In this document: positions 36,655 through 45,848 of the stretch, in pieces
Position numbering within the stretch: position 1 is the first letter of the stretch
Layout of the letters: the number at the start of each line of letters is the position of its first letter
Assembly: GCF_004125825.1 (NCBI RefSeq)
Contig: NZ_QQWI01000001.1
Coordinates: forward strand, 186,001-250,000
Length of the DNA: 64,000 nucleotides
Source of the DNA: Fusibacter sp. A1
Lineage (GTDB): Bacteria; Bacillota; Clostridia; Peptostreptococcales; Acidaminobacteraceae
Direction: 5' to 3'
Notes under the pieces: model-generated
What the model was told of the DNA's origin: nothing
The model's input: the letters and a program-made list of their open reading frames with translations, nothing else
Database searches by the model: none
Translations under genes and position numbers: made by a program

Positions 36655-36667
36655 TCATCATTATAGT

Positions 36668-36750
36668 TAACGGCAACCTGGCAATCATAGCTTAAACACC
36701 TTAGACCCATGGCTTTGCGTCTCAACCTTTCAGTTGATTTGCTCATTATT
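36668..36750 (-). promoter_or_regulatory. Cyclic-di-GMP-I (GEMM) riboswitch aptamer
   Basis: On the minus strand the conserved core is present: AGCAAATC, a CAAC/GTTG stem capped by GAAA, GACGCAAAGCC, GGGTCTAA, and TGCCAGGTTGCCG. These match the GEMM-I consensus. A -10-like TATACT lies upstream at 36775-36770. The aptamer is followed by a terminator at 36631 and by the SLH-protease gene. Binding of c-di-GMP would be expected to change termination; the direction (on or off) is not settled here. Confidence 0.9.
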
Positions 36751-36919
36751 CGATTTTGGACTCCCGTACAGTATAACTCATTTTTAAGCATTAAAAACAC
36801 TAATTTGTTAGGGATTTGCTTTTTTTTTTGAACCTTTCTCAATTTTCTGAACGTCTTGTCGGCCTTAATGGGATATTTCCTTGATTGAATTACCACCTAC
36901 TCTTTCACTAAGAAGGGTC

Positions 36920-36983
36920 TTTACAATTGGTATCTAGAGTTTTATACTTAAATTACACACTGTTGTGTAATTTAAGTATAAAA
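36920..36983 (+). promoter_or_regulatory. Strong promoter with 20-bp perfect inverted repeat
   Basis: TTTACA (36920-36925), 17 bp, TATACT (36943-36948) form the promoter. A perfect inverted repeat of 20 bp per arm (36940-36959 and 36964-36983, loop CTGT) covers the -10 box, the start site and reaches the ribosome binding site of the gene at 36993. It could be a repressor operator or an RNA hairpin hiding the ribosome binding site. Confidence 0.7.
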
Positions 36984-36992
36984 GGAGCTCTT

Positions 36993-37667
36993 ATGCAAGC
37001 AATCATGGAAACCATTTTTAATGTACTTTACCTTTCAACAGTCATTACTTTAGGTCTTATCATGTTAAGCCATACCAAAGAAAACAAGATGAATCGCCTA
37101 TTCGGTGCGATGACCTTGCTTCTCGGTTTTGGTGACGCCTTTCATCTTGTACCAAGATCCTACGCACTCTTCACAACCGGTCTAGAAGCAAACGCGACAG
37201 CACTTGGTTTTGGTAAGTTCGTCACCTCGATCACCATGACCGTTTTTTATGTCATACTCTATAGAATCTGGATTGAAAAATACCGGGTACAGGAGTCAAA
37301 GACCCTTTCAATGACTATCTACTCACTTGCTGTCATTAGAATCGTTCTTTGCCTATTCCCACAGAATGACTGGTTCAACTTTTATCAACCGGTTAGCTGG
37401 GGAATCTACAGAAACCTTCCATTTGCCATCATGGGAGCAATCATACTCGTGCTCTTCTATCAGCAGGCTAAAAAACAGAGCGATCTTATTTTCAAGTTCA
37501 TGTGGCTCGCCATCACACTGTCCTTCGGGTTTTATGTTCCCGTCGTACTCTGGGCAAAAACCTATTCATGGATCGGAATGCTTATGATTCCAAAAACAAT
37601 CGCCTACGTTTGGATTGTCATTATGGGTTTCAAGCAGATGAGGCAGACGATCAAAGGGCGCATGTAA
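36993..37667 (+). CDS. Seven-helix membrane protein of unknown function
   Basis: A 224-aa protein with about seven hydrophobic helices (for example FNVLYLSTVITLGLIMLSH, FVTSITMTVFYVILYRIW, FMWLAITLSFGFYVPVVLW) and no recognised catalytic or transport motif. The ATG at 36993 has AAGGAG 6 nt upstream; an upstream in-frame start would begin before the promoter elements and is rejected. The strong promoter and the 20-bp inverted repeat show that it is tightly regulated. It is followed 58 bp later by an amidohydrolase gene on the same strand, so the two may be co-transcribed. Confidence 0.75.
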   Translation: MQAIMETIFNVLYLSTVITLGLIMLSHTKENKMNRLFGAMTLLLGFGDAFHLVPRSYALFTTGLEANATALGFGKFVTSITMTVFYVILYRIWIEKYRVQESKTLSMTIYSLAVIRIVLCLFPQNDWFNFYQPVSWGIYRNLPFAIMGAIILVLFYQQAKKQSDLIFKFMWLAITLSFGFYVPVVLWAKTYSWIGMLMIPKTIAYVWIVIMGFKQMRQTIKGRM

Positions 37668-37725
37668 TCATATCATGTGCCCTTTTTATGCTATACTGTA
37701 GAAAGATTAAAAGAGAGGTTTTACC

Positions 37726-38874
37726 ATGCTTATAAAAAACGGCACACTTTACACCATTGAAAATGGAATTCTAGAAACAACCGATCTACGGGTGACAGGT
37801 GATAAAATCACTGAAATCGCTAAGGACATAAAGCCCAAAGCGCGCGAAGAAGTCATCGACGCAGCAGGAAAACTCGTATTCCCCGGATTTATCGACGCGC
37901 ATTGCCATGTCGGCATGTGGGAAGAAGGTATTGGCTTTGAAGGTTCTGACGGCAATGAGGCAACCGATCCGATCACGCCGCATCTGCGGGCGATCGATGC
38001 GATCAATCCAAGGGATGAGGCCTTCGAACTGGCCTTAAAGGGCGGGGTGACAACTGCTTGTACTGGCCCTGGCAGCGCAAACGTGATTGGTGGAACCTTT
38101 ACTGTCATGAAGCTGCACGGTCACCGAGTGGATGATATGGTCATCCGTGACAACATGGCGATGAAATGCGCATTTGGCGAGAATCCTAAAAGAGTGTATG
38201 CCGACAAAAAAATCACGCCGTCCACACGAATGGGAACAGCGGCTCTTCTTCGACAAACCTTAGCTAAAGCCAAGGAATATCTGGTGAAAATCGAAAGCGC
38301 AGCAGGCGATGTGTCAAAACTGCCGACTTACGACATGAAACTGGACGCGATGTTACCCGTACTAAAAAAAGAAATCCCGCTAAAGGCACATGCGCATCGT
38401 GCGGACGACATCTTTACTGCAATAAGAATCGCTAAGGAGTTCGATGTCAACCTGACCCTAGAACACTGTACAGAAGGTCATCTGATCGCTAGTGATCTTG
38501 CAAAAGAAGGCTTTAGCGCCGTTGTCGGTCCTAGTTTTGGGAACAAATCAAAATTCGAACTGAATGAAAAGTCCTTTGTTACACCAGGTGTACTCCAACA
38601 AGCCGGAGTCAAAGTAGCCATAATGACAGACAGCCCTGTCATTCCGCTAGAATACCTACCCATGTGCGCAAGCCTTGCCGTTAAAGCGGGCATGAGTGAA
38701 GCAGAAGCCCTAAAAGCGATCACCCTCCACCCCGCACAAATCATAGAAGTGGACGACCGAATCGGTAGTTTAGTAGTTGGCAAAGATGCAGATATCGTCA
38801 TTTGGGACAGGCATCCATTTGACTTACACGCCGTTGCAGAAAAAATCATCGTAAACGGAATTACTATTTTCTAA
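37726..38874 (+). CDS. Metal-dependent amidohydrolase
   Basis: A 382-aa enzyme of the amidohydrolase superfamily. The N-terminal metal motif is FIDAHCHVGMWE (residues about 55-66); later ligands are in KAHAHRADD, LEHCTEGH and the late Asp in IMTDSPV. The C-terminal KDADIVIWDRHPFD closes the composite beta-sandwich. It resembles imidazolonepropionase-like amidohydrolases, but the substrate is not predictable. AGAGAGG lies upstream of the ATG. It follows the seven-helix protein and ends with a strong terminator shared with the convergent rib operon. Confidence 0.9.
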   Translation: MLIKNGTLYTIENGILETTDLRVTGDKITEIAKDIKPKAREEVIDAAGKLVFPGFIDAHCHVGMWEEGIGFEGSDGNEATDPITPHLRAIDAINPRDEAFELALKGGVTTACTGPGSANVIGGTFTVMKLHGHRVDDMVIRDNMAMKCAFGENPKRVYADKKITPSTRMGTAALLRQTLAKAKEYLVKIESAAGDVSKLPTYDMKLDAMLPVLKKEIPLKAHAHRADDIFTAIRIAKEFDVNLTLEHCTEGHLIASDLAKEGFSAVVGPSFGNKSKFELNEKSFVTPGVLQQAGVKVAIMTDSPVIPLEYLPMCASLAVKAGMSEAEALKAITLHPAQIIEVDDRIGSLVVGKDADIVIWDRHPFDLHAVAEKIIVNGITIF

Positions 38875-38878
38875 CAAA

Positions 38879-38908
38879 AAAACGACAGTTCGCAAGAACT
38901 GTCGTTTT
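38879..38908. terminator. Bidirectional terminator between amidohydrolase and rib operon
   Basis: AAAACGACAGTTC (38879-38891) pairs perfectly with GAACTGTCGTTTT (38896-38908) around a GCAA loop. A- and T-runs flank both sides, and the genes converge here. Confidence 0.9.
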
Positions 38909-38931
38909 AGCACCTAATTACCAATCACCAA

Positions 38932-39588
38932 TCACAAAATTCCCATCAATTCCCCAACATCATCTATCAACACAGTGGCGTTTTCAAGCTCTTTAGTAGT
39001 CCCGAACCCGTACCTGCAACCGATCGTCTGCATATTATTTTTAATACCTGCCTCCATGTCCATCCAACGGTCACCTATCATGAGGGCATTTTCATGCTGA
39101 TTCCCTCTTAGGATACTCAGTATCTGCCATTTAGGCAGGTAATCATACGCTTGTGAAGTGATAAACTCATCAAAATAGTCATCCAGACCAAACTGTTTTT
39201 TATGAGCCTGCATATAGCCGTCGCTGCAGTTGCTGATAAAGACAAGTCGATAGCCCTGTTGCCTCAAATAACGGAGCACCTTAAGCGAATGCTTGTATAA
39301 CCTCGCCTCGCCTTTTTCGATTCGTCTGTTCATTTCTGTGCCTATTAACATGCCGGCTTCTTGCTTTAAAGCCTCTGGAAGGTCAGGCATAAAGGCCTGC
39401 CACATGGCTTCTTTGTTGTATCCCAGCCATTTTGCGATTTCGTCATCAGCCCAGCTTCTTTCATTTGCGTAGCCGTGCTCGACCAGATAATCGAACGCCT
39501 TTCTGAAAGCAGGCGCATAAACAGCGATTGAATCGTGTAGGGTGCCGTCGTAATCGAAGTACAGGGTTTTGATATTCCTTTTAAGCAT
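38932..39588 (-). CDS. HAD-superfamily phosphatase, last gene of the rib operon
   Basis: A 218-aa HAD hydrolase. Motif I is [10 protein letters not shown], motif II is FISNCSDGY, and motif IV is [12 protein letters not shown]; a helical cap lies between about residues 20 and 85. ATG at 39588 is chosen because it overlaps the ribH stop by 8 nt (ATGCTTAA) and gives a normal HAD N-terminus; a longer frame inside ribH is a shadow. The riboflavin pathway needs a phosphatase for 5-amino-6-(5-phospho-D-ribitylamino)uracil, done by HAD enzymes in other bacteria (YigB, YcsE types). The coupling to ribH makes this the likely enzyme, by inference. Confidence 0.82.
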   Translation of the reverse strand: MLKRNIKTLYFDYDGTLHDSIAVYAPAFRKAFDYLVEHGYANERSWADDEIAKWLGYNKEAMWQAFMPDLPEALKQEAGMLIGTEMNRRIEKGEARLYKHSLKVLRYLRQQGYRLVFISNCSDGYMQAHKKQFGLDDYFDEFITSQAYDYLPKWQILSILRGNQHENALMIGDRWMDMEAGIKNNMQTIGCRYGFGTTKELENATVLIDDVGELMGIL

Positions 39589-40051
39589 GCTGGATTTCTG
39601 ACATGAGATTTGCCATCTCGATGGCAGTGGCAGCGGCTTCAGAACCCTTGTTACCCGCCTTTGTTCCCGCACGTTCGATGGCCTGTTCAATCGAATCGGT
39701 CGTCAGTACTCCAAAGATGATCGGTACACCCGTATCAAGGGATGCGCTCGCAACGCCCTTTGATACCTCGCTCGATACCACTTCAAAGTGAGGTGTCGCC
39801 CCTCTGATCACAGCGCCTAGCGTGATTACCGCGTCATAGCGGCCCGATACAGCAAGCTTTTTTGCGATCAGCGGTATTTCAAAGGCGCCAGGCACCCACG
39901 TGATTTCGATTTCTTCCTCTTTGACACCGTGTCGTTTTAAGGTGTCTAGCGCTCCACCGAGCAGCTTTGATCCGATAAACTCGTTGAATCTTCCAACCAC
40001 GATACCGAACTTCTTGCCTTGTGCGATTAAATTCCCTTCAAAGATTCTCAT
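39581..40051 (-). CDS. ribH: 6,7-dimethyl-8-ribityllumazine synthase
   Basis: A 156-aa lumazine synthase of standard length. It condenses 3,4-dihydroxybutanone-4-phosphate with 5-amino-6-ribitylaminouracil. Conserved segments are [11 protein letters not shown] (substrate pocket), [22 protein letters not shown] (phosphate binding and catalytic His) and [18 protein letters not shown] lies upstream of the ATG, 10 bp after ribBA. The last codons overlap the HAD phosphatase gene. Confidence 0.97.
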   Translation of the reverse strand: MRIFEGNLIAQGKKFGIVVGRFNEFIGSKLLGGALDTLKRHGVKEEEIEITWVPGAFEIPLIAKKLAVSGRYDAVITLGAVIRGATPHFEVVSSEVSKGVASASLDTGVPIIFGVLTTDSIEQAIERAGTKAGNKGSEAAATAIEMANLMSEIQHA

Positions 40052-40061
40052 GTGTTTCCTC

Positions 40062-41255
40062 CTAGAATTTTAGTAGATGTCCCATTTTTTCTTGCTTGGT
40101 CTTTAAATAGAATGCGTTCTTTTCATTGTGATTCATCTGAATGCCGATCCTTTCGACCACGTTGATGCCATAGCCCCTTAAACCGGATAGTTTTTTAGGA
40201 TTGTTGGTCATCATTCTGATGTTATGCGCGCCAAGATCCTGAAGAATCTGTGCTCCGATACCGTAATCTCTTAGGTCCTCATCGAACCCGAGTGCCAGAT
40301 TGGCTTCAACGGTATCCATGCCCTGATCCTGAAGCGCATAGGCCTTGATCTTGTTGATAAGACCGATACCACGGCCTTCTTGTCTCATGTAGAGCAAGAT
40401 TCCTTTTCCGTTTTTCTCTATCGCGGCAAGTGCTGAGCTAAGCTGATCTCCGCAGTCGCACCTTAAGGATCCGAAAGCGTCTCCTGTGAGACACTCGGAG
40501 TGTACCCTTATCAGCGTCGGCTCGTTGGTGATCTCCCCTTTTACAAGGGCTACATGATGTTCGCCGTTTAACTTGTTGACATAGCCGATCATTCTAAAGC
40601 TTCCGTATGCCGTTGGCATATCAGCTTCTGAAACCCGCTCGATCAGGCTGTCGTTCTTACGCCTGTAGGCGATCAGGTCTGCGATTGTCACCATTTTAAG
40701 GTCATGCTTTAGCACATAGCTTTCAAGGTCATTTACCCTTGCCATCGATCCGTCGTCGTTCATGATCTCACAGATCACACCCGCCGGATCAAGCCCCGCA
40801 AGTCTTGCAAAATCTACAGCTGCCTCTGTATGCCCTGCACGCTTCAATACGCCTCCCGCCTTGGCTCTAAGTGGAAAGATATGGCCTGGCCTTGTAAAGT
40901 CAGCTCCTGTGGATTCTTTTGCTATCAGCTTTTGTATGGTCAGCGCGCGTTCTCCGGCTGAGATCCCTGTTGTGGTATCCACATGATCCACAGACACGGT
41001 GAAGGCGGTCTCTTTTGGGTCTGAACTCTTCTTCACCATCGCATGTAGGTCAAGTTCTGTGAGCCTCTCAGGTTCCATCGGCATGCAGATCAGTCCACGG
41101 CCGTGTGTCGCCATGAAGTTGATCGCTTCTGTCGTCGCGAACTGGGCGGCCATCAAGAGGTCGCCTTCGTTTTCCCTGTCCTCATCGTCTACAACCACGA
41201 TCATCTTACCTTTTTTGATGTCTTCAATTGCTTCTTCAATCGCATTGAACCCCAT
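40062..41255 (-). CDS. ribBA: Bifunctional DHBP synthase / GTP cyclohydrolase II
   Basis: A 397-aa fusion of two riboflavin enzymes. The N-terminal half (1-200) is 3,4-dihydroxy-2-butanone-4-phosphate synthase ([35 protein letters not shown]). The C-terminal half is GTP cyclohydrolase II, with zinc cysteines in [17 protein letters not shown] and the RQEGRGIGL motif. ATG at 41255 is preferred because AGGAG is 7 nt upstream; an ATG two codons earlier is too close to that site. It starts 11 bp after the ribE stop. Confidence 0.97.
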   Translation of the reverse strand: MGFNAIEEAIEDIKKGKMIVVVDDEDRENEGDLLMAAQFATTEAINFMATHGRGLICMPMEPERLTELDLHAMVKKSSDPKETAFTVSVDHVDTTTGISAGERALTIQKLIAKESTGADFTRPGHIFPLRAKAGGVLKRAGHTEAAVDFARLAGLDPAGVICEIMNDDGSMARVNDLESYVLKHDLKMVTIADLIAYRRKNDSLIERVSEADMPTAYGSFRMIGYVNKLNGEHHVALVKGEITNEPTLIRVHSECLTGDAFGSLRCDCGDQLSSALAAIEKNGKGILLYMRQEGRGIGLINKIKAYALQDQGMDTVEANLALGFDEDLRDYGIGAQILQDLGAHNIRMMTNNPKKLSGLRGYGINVVERIGIQMNHNEKNAFYLKTKQEKMGHLLKF

Positions 41256-41266
41256 GTGCATACTCC

Positions 41267-41908
41267 TTATAAAAATCCGTAGTCTTTTAAAAAATCCATC
41301 GAAATACGTGATTCTGCCGTCTTGAAGGTAGCGAACCTTTCGATGTATTTTCCTACCACATCGCATTCCAGATTCACCATGTCTCCAGTACCCTTGTCAA
41401 GCAGTGTGGTCTCCTTTGCCGTCATCGGTATGACAGAAACCTCAAAGTCTCTATCACTCACACTTGTCACTGTGAGGCTGATTCCGTCTATGGCCACAGA
41501 TCCCTTTTCAATCACATACCTTAAAACCTGAGGACCGGCTGTGATCGTCAGTCTGAGTGCGTTGTCATCATCGATTCTTTTAACGATCGCACCCGTACCG
41601 TCGATATGTCCCGATACGATATGACCTCCGAACCTGCTTCCTACAAGCATCGCCCTTTCAAGGTTGACATAGCTTCCGACCGTTAGGCTCTTGAAGTTGG
41701 TCCTATCCATCGTTTCCGGCATGACATCCGCGCTAAACTCCTTATCCGTATGGCTTGTCACCGTCAGGCAGACGCCGTTTGTACAAATGCTGTCCCCCGG
41801 TTTCACATCGCTTAGCACCTTATTTGCTTCAATGGTCAGTACGATCGACTGTCTTCCTCTTTTCATTCTTTTTACAATCCCGGTTTCTTCAATAAGTCCT
41901 GTAAACAT
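41267..41908 (-). CDS. ribE: Riboflavin synthase, alpha subunit
   Basis: A 213-aa riboflavin synthase that dismutates two lumazine molecules to riboflavin. Two homologous lumazine-binding barrels are visible: residues 1-97 ([23 protein letters not shown]) and 98-190 ([29 protein letters not shown]). AGGAGGTGAGCG lies upstream of the ATG. It begins 3 bp after the ribD stop, so the operon is tightly packed. Confidence 0.96.
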   Translation of the reverse strand: MFTGLIEETGIVKRMKRGRQSIVLTIEANKVLSDVKPGDSICTNGVCLTVTSHTDKEFSADVMPETMDRTNFKSLTVGSYVNLERAMLVGSRFGGHIVSGHIDGTGAIVKRIDDDNALRLTITAGPQVLRYVIEKGSVAIDGISLTVTSVSDRDFEVSVIPMTAKETTLLDKGTGDMVNLECDVVGKYIERFATFKTAESRISMDFLKDYGFL

Positions 41909-41911
41909 CGC

Positions 41912-43015
41912 TCACCTCCTCACTTTCATACGAACCATCACATCGTCTTCAATCTGCTTGACCTCTATCAGGTCGAAGTAGGTCGCATCGCTCATGTTCT
42001 CGACACCGATTCCGCCAACCGGTGAACTGGCTGCGTAGCCGCCTACCACTTTTGGTGCGATAAAACTGATCACCTCATCGACGATTCCAGCAGTCAGCGC
42101 ACCCGCGTTTAAGGTTGATCCGCCCTCTAAAAGTACGCTGTCTATTCCCAGACTATAAAGTCTCTCCATCAGGTTATCAAGATCCACTCTTCCATCCATG
42201 CTAGGTGTCTTAATCATCTCAATGCCTTTCAAGGTAAGTTCTGCTTCCTTTTCAGGATCTATCAGTTCAGTGGTAGCAAGGATCACACCTCCCTTTTGGT
42301 GCTCTGAGAGCAGCTTCGCATCAAGGGGCAATCGCCCTTTTGCATCCACGATGATTGGTCTTGGGTTAAGTCCTTTGACCAGCTCAAGCCTTGTCGTCAG
42401 GCTTGGATCATCTGCAAGTACCGTACCTATGCCTACCATGATCCCCATCATGTCGTGGCGCATGGCATGCACATGCTCCCTCGACCTAGCGCACGAGATC
42501 CATTTCGAATCGCCGGTTTTTGTCGCTATTTTCCCATCAAGGGTCATGGCGGTTTTCATCGTCACGTAGGGTTTGTTCTCTAAGATATACTTTAAGAAAT
42601 AGCGGTTCATGTCACGAATCTCTGATTCGAGCATACCGACTGTGACCTTGATGCCGTGTTCCTCTAGTTTTTTTATGCCTTTACCAGCAACAAGCGGGTT
42701 GGGGTCTTTTAACCCTATCACGACCTCGCTAAATCCCTTCTCGATGATCAGATCAACGCAGGGCGGTGTCTTTCCGTAATGCGAGCATGGTTCGAGTGTC
42801 ACATAGATTGTCGCGCCTTTTAGGTCTTCTGTCGCGTCATTAACCGCGTTGACTTCCGCATGCGGTCCTCCGAACTCTTTATGGTAACCTCGTCCGATCA
42901 CCCTGTTGTTTTTTACAATGACGGCTCCGACAAGCGGGTTGGGGTTCACATATCCCGTTCCGAGCCTTGCGAGCGCGATGGCCTGTTTCATATACTGCAT
43001 GTCCTTATCCCTCAT
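41912..43015 (-). CDS. ribD: Riboflavin deaminase/reductase RibD
   Basis: A 367-aa bifunctional enzyme. The N-terminal deaminase (1-145) has the zinc site HAE in GGPHAEVNA and EPCSHYGKTPPC; the C-terminal reductase (about 150-367) has MKTAMTLDGKIATKTGDSKWIS and LLEGGSTLNAGAL. It deaminates and then reduces the pyrimidine intermediate. ATG at 43015 gives an N-terminus like other RibD proteins; an ATG at 43000 preceded by GAGGGATAAGGAC is the alternative, and a GTG at 43036 is unlikely. First gene of the rib operon, after the FMN riboswitch. Confidence 0.93.
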   Translation of the reverse strand: MRDKDMQYMKQAIALARLGTGYVNPNPLVGAVIVKNNRVIGRGYHKEFGGPHAEVNAVNDATEDLKGATIYVTLEPCSHYGKTPPCVDLIIEKGFSEVVIGLKDPNPLVAGKGIKKLEEHGIKVTVGMLESEIRDMNRYFLKYILENKPYVTMKTAMTLDGKIATKTGDSKWISCARSREHVHAMRHDMMGIMVGIGTVLADDPSLTTRLELVKGLNPRPIIVDAKGRLPLDAKLLSEHQKGGVILATTELIDPEKEAELTLKGIEMIKTPSMDGRVDLDNLMERLYSLGIDSVLLEGGSTLNAGALTAGIVDEVISFIAPKVVGGYAASSPVGGIGVENMSDATYFDLIEVKQIEDDVMVRMKVRR

Positions 43016-43045
43016 TTCAACAATAGGTATTACCACTTAAATACG

Positions 43046-43078
43046 AAAAAACGCCCTGAAGAAGTAGCTTCAGGGCGT
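43046..43078 (-). terminator. FMN riboswitch terminator
   Basis: ACGCCCTGAAG (43051-43061) pairs with CTTCAGGGCGT (43068-43078); a T-run follows on the minus strand. The P1 strand of the aptamer (CTTCAGGGC in RNA, genome 43223-43231) can pair with the 5' arm instead, giving an antiterminator. Confidence 0.9.
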
Positions 43079-43126
43079 GACCATACAAAAATACACACAA
43101 AAAAACATCGTTTTTTTGCATCATAA

Positions 43127-43233
43127 ACCTTCTTCCATCCAGACTTTACTGTCGGTCTTGGAATTACACCAAGTCAGCCGTTAGGCTCGCGGACTATCAC
43201 CGCCGGTCGGGAATTACACCCTGCCCTGAAGGT
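43127..43233 (-). promoter_or_regulatory. FMN riboswitch (RFN element)
   Basis: The RFN core is read on the minus strand: TTCAGGGCAGGGTG, AATTCCCGACCGGCGGTGATAG, CCGCGAGC, GGTGTAATTCCAAGACCGACAG, AGTCTGGATGG. The closing stem P1 is ACCTTC with GAAGGT (43127-43132 and 43228-43233). It precedes ribD by 112 bp with a terminator between, so FMN should stop transcription of the rib operon. Confidence 0.97.
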
Positions 43234-43271
43234 ACTATTCAATTATCGACACAAGTATAACACAATCGATT

Positions 43272-44561
43272 TTAATCTTCAACCGCTTCAACTGTATCTT
43301 TTGAGAGGACGGAATCCCCTTCATAAAGTTTAGGAAACACCTTACGATCGATAAAATAGTTTACAGCGACAATGAATGTCGTCAAGATACCGATTGTCGC
43401 AACCGTAGCAAATGCTGTGGAATATCCACCTTTTTCAACGATCCAACCCATGATGACCCTGCCGCTTGCACTACCCACAAAGTAGGCGATGTTCCTAAAA
43501 CTGTTCACCCTTCCCCTATGTGAAGACGGGACACGCCTGGACATATAGGGAGAGGACCCCAGCATGTTGACAATCTCACCGATGGTGAAGGCGAACATCA
43601 TCACAAAGAAGATGTAGTAGGCGGGCCTGTTCATGATGATGACATAGCTGATACCGATCAGAAGCTGGCCCATGAACACTTTAGGTAGCTCGTGCAGCCT
43701 TCTAAAAAGATAAGTGAGTATCGGTGTGCACGAGATGACCACAAACGCGTTGAAACTTGCTACAAATCCAAAATATTTTGACCCCAGATCCACACCGAAC
43801 ATGTCGGTCATGTACATGGGAAGGACAAAACTCCACTGGTCGTATACGAAGGCGGCGAAGAAAAAGACGATCAGCTGAATGAGAATCGACGGTCTCTCTT
43901 TAAAGATGCCCGAAACCTTCGCATCATGCTCGATGGTGTCCTCATACTCATTCTTTTCACTTTCGTCAAGGGAGCTGACATCGATGACCTTTACAAAAAT
44001 CACAATCAATATGGTGGACGACAGCGTCGTGAGTCCGTCAAGTACAAAGGCAAGGCTCAGGTAATTGGCAAACAGCAGACCCCCAATGGCCGCCCCGAAC
44101 ATGAACCCCAGATTATGCCCCAGATACATGAGGCTGTATACCTTTTCACGTTCATTGGGCTTTGTCACATCCGCAACAAGGGCCTCGAAGGCCGGTCCCT
44201 CCATATTGGCAAACAGACCTGCGATGACAAAGAAGACCATCATCAAGTTACCAGGCTCGACAAAAGCACATAACATGAAGAAAAAGATCGAGATTGAGTC
44301 GAAAATAACAATCAGTTTTTTTCTGCTGAACTTATCGGCAAGTTTTCCGCCGATGATATTGGCAGGTAAAAAGAGCACCCCGACCCCTAAAAAGATATAG
44401 GCGATTGTTGTGGGGCTATACCCTATTTTGTCTTTCATGATCAGTGTAAGTAGCGGCCAGATGAAGGCTCCCATATTGGTGACCATACGTCCGATAAAAA
44501 TCACATACGCCGAACGCGACAAACCTTTATACTGCGAAAATATCTCGATGATCTTTCTCAT
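43272..44561 (-). CDS. MFS transporter
   Basis: A 429-aa major facilitator superfamily protein with about twelve hydrophobic helices. The N-terminal signature after helix 2 is GGKLADKFSRKKLIVI. The helix 4-6 region (LMYLGHNLGFMFGAAIGGLLF) and a central cytoplasmic loop rich in Glu and Asp (about 195-220) are visible. It resembles drug or metabolite exporters of the DHA1 type, but the substrate is unknown. GGAGGTGCTTA precedes the ATG. It stands between the FMN riboswitch and fliB; a role in riboflavin transport would be speculative. Confidence 0.88.
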   Translation of the reverse strand: MRKIIEIFSQYKGLSRSAYVIFIGRMVTNMGAFIWPLLTLIMKDKIGYSPTTIAYIFLGVGVLFLPANIIGGKLADKFSRKKLIVIFDSISIFFFMLCAFVEPGNLMMVFFVIAGLFANMEGPAFEALVADVTKPNEREKVYSLMYLGHNLGFMFGAAIGGLLFANYLSLAFVLDGLTTLSSTILIVIFVKVIDVSSLDESEKNEYEDTIEHDAKVSGIFKERPSILIQLIVFFFAAFVYDQWSFVLPMYMTDMFGVDLGSKYFGFVASFNAFVVISCTPILTYLFRRLHELPKVFMGQLLIGISYVIIMNRPAYYIFFVMMFAFTIGEIVNMLGSSPYMSRRVPSSHRGRVNSFRNIAYFVGSASGRVIMGWIVEKGGYSTAFATVATIGILTTFIVAVNYFIDRKVFPKLYEGDSVLSKDTVEAVED

Positions 44562-44615
44562 TAAGCACCTCCAAGCAGACTTAGCTTACTTTAATTCAAG
44601 TATTCCTAACTAGAG

Positions 44616-45848
44616 TTACAGCAATTTTGACAAGTACTTCAACTCATCCGATCCAGACTCCATCAACTGCTGCAAGAGATCGTTCATGAAGGTCTTATGG
44701 TGTTCAAGCGTCTTCGAAAACGACTGGATCACCTCGACTGCAAGTGTTGGTGTCAGTGTTACCTTGTTTGCACAAAGGCCTATGAGCACCGCTTTGATAA
44801 GAAAGACCCTCACCACAAGCATGGTGTATCCGGCATAAGGGTCACCCTGTTCAGAAAATGGATACATGCTCTTATACATCGTATTTACGATGTAGTTTTC
44901 AAAAATACGCTCATGCCTGACCATAAAGGGTTCGACATGTCTGATCGCGTTAAGTTCATAAAGAGAGTAACTGTTCGAACCGGGTTTGGACCTTTTGATT
45001 TCTAGACCTTGTTTTGCAGCCTTTAGAAGCTTTCCGAACGTCTGATTTTCAATTTGCTTGTCACCGTCCAGAACGTTTGTGTTTTCAATAAAAAAGTTAA
45101 GCTGCTGACGGTAGTCCGGGCGGAGTTTTTTAAGGTAATTTACATACTCCTTGTTCAGCACTTTATTTTTGCATTTTTTTAGAGTAGCTGGTACACCTTC
45201 TATATTGCCGCTCGCATGCATGGGAAGAATACGCTCGTGCATCTCGCCCAGCAAATGCAGCCGTTTTACAAGTGGGTAGTCGCTGTTTTTCAAAAGATCC
45301 ATCGAAAACGCCCTAAGTTCGTTGAAATACTTAGCCGGGTGATGTTTCAGTGAAGGGTCTTTCGTCGCCACCTGTTGGGTGATGATGAACCGCGACGCAT
45401 CGACATCCGCCTCTTCAATCATCAGGCTGCCGCCATCGAGTAAAACCATTCTGGCAACCTCAGGGCATGACATGGTGGCAGACAGTTCAAGTACGCCATC
45501 CACCAAATTGACAACACGCGGGTAAGCATTGCAAACTTTAGATAAAGCCGTTTCGCCATGGGTCCTTTGAATATCGCAAAGGTCGTCACTCGCTAAAAAT
45601 GGACACCGCTTGGTACCCGATAACACCATTCTCCCATAATCGATTCCCTTGTCATAGCAGTCGTTATTGAGGATCACATCGGAGGATAACCTTTCAAAGA
45701 GCGGTGAATCTTTTCTGCTCTTGTAGCCTTTATATGTCTCGATATCGATATCCACATCCCATCCGATGCAACAATTGTCAGTGCAGCTGCTTCCGATACA
45801 TTTAAAATCTTTCATATAAGTCATGCGTCTAATACGCTCATTAACCAT
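44616..45848 (-). CDS. fliB: FliB family flagellin lysine-N-methylase
   Basis: A 410-aa protein of the FliB family, which methylates lysines of flagellin and carries an Fe-S-type cysteine set. Cysteines are in CIGSSCTDNCCIGWD, NDCYD, RCPFL, LCDIQ, VCNAYPR and MSCPE, in the family order. ATG at 45848 is preferred because GAGGG lies 5 nt upstream; an ATG seven codons earlier has no ribosome binding site. No flagellin or other flagellar gene is nearby, so it must act in trans. It implies that the organism is flagellated, as does the chemoreceptor at 17143. Confidence 0.87.
   Translation of the reverse strand: MVNERIRRMTYMKDFKCIGSSCTDNCCIGWDVDIDIETYKGYKSRKDSPLFERLSSDVILNNDCYDKGIDYGRMVLSGTKRCPFLASDDLCDIQRTHGETALSKVCNAYPRVVNLVDGVLELSATMSCPEVARMVLLDGGSLMIEEADVDASRFIITQQVATKDPSLKHHPAKYFNELRAFSMDLLKNSDYPLVKRLHLLGEMHERILPMHASGNIEGVPATLKKCKNKVLNKEYVNYLKKLRPDYRQQLNFFIENTNVLDGDKQIENQTFGKLLKAAKQGLEIKRSKPGSNSYSLYELNAIRHVEPFMVRHERIFENYIVNTMYKSMYPFSEQGDPYAGYTMLVVRVFLIKAVLIGLCANKVTLTPTLAVEVIQSFSKTLEHHKTFMNDLLQQLMESGSDELKYLSKLL

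Noticed and set aside
36624-36896. Open frame of 90 codons on the minus strand
   Set aside because: It lies over the c-di-GMP riboswitch and its terminator, has no ribosome binding site and no recognisable protein pattern.
42860-43126. Open frame of 88 codons on the plus strand across the ribD start
   Set aside because: It is antisense to ribD and ends at the FMN riboswitch; no ribosome binding site.
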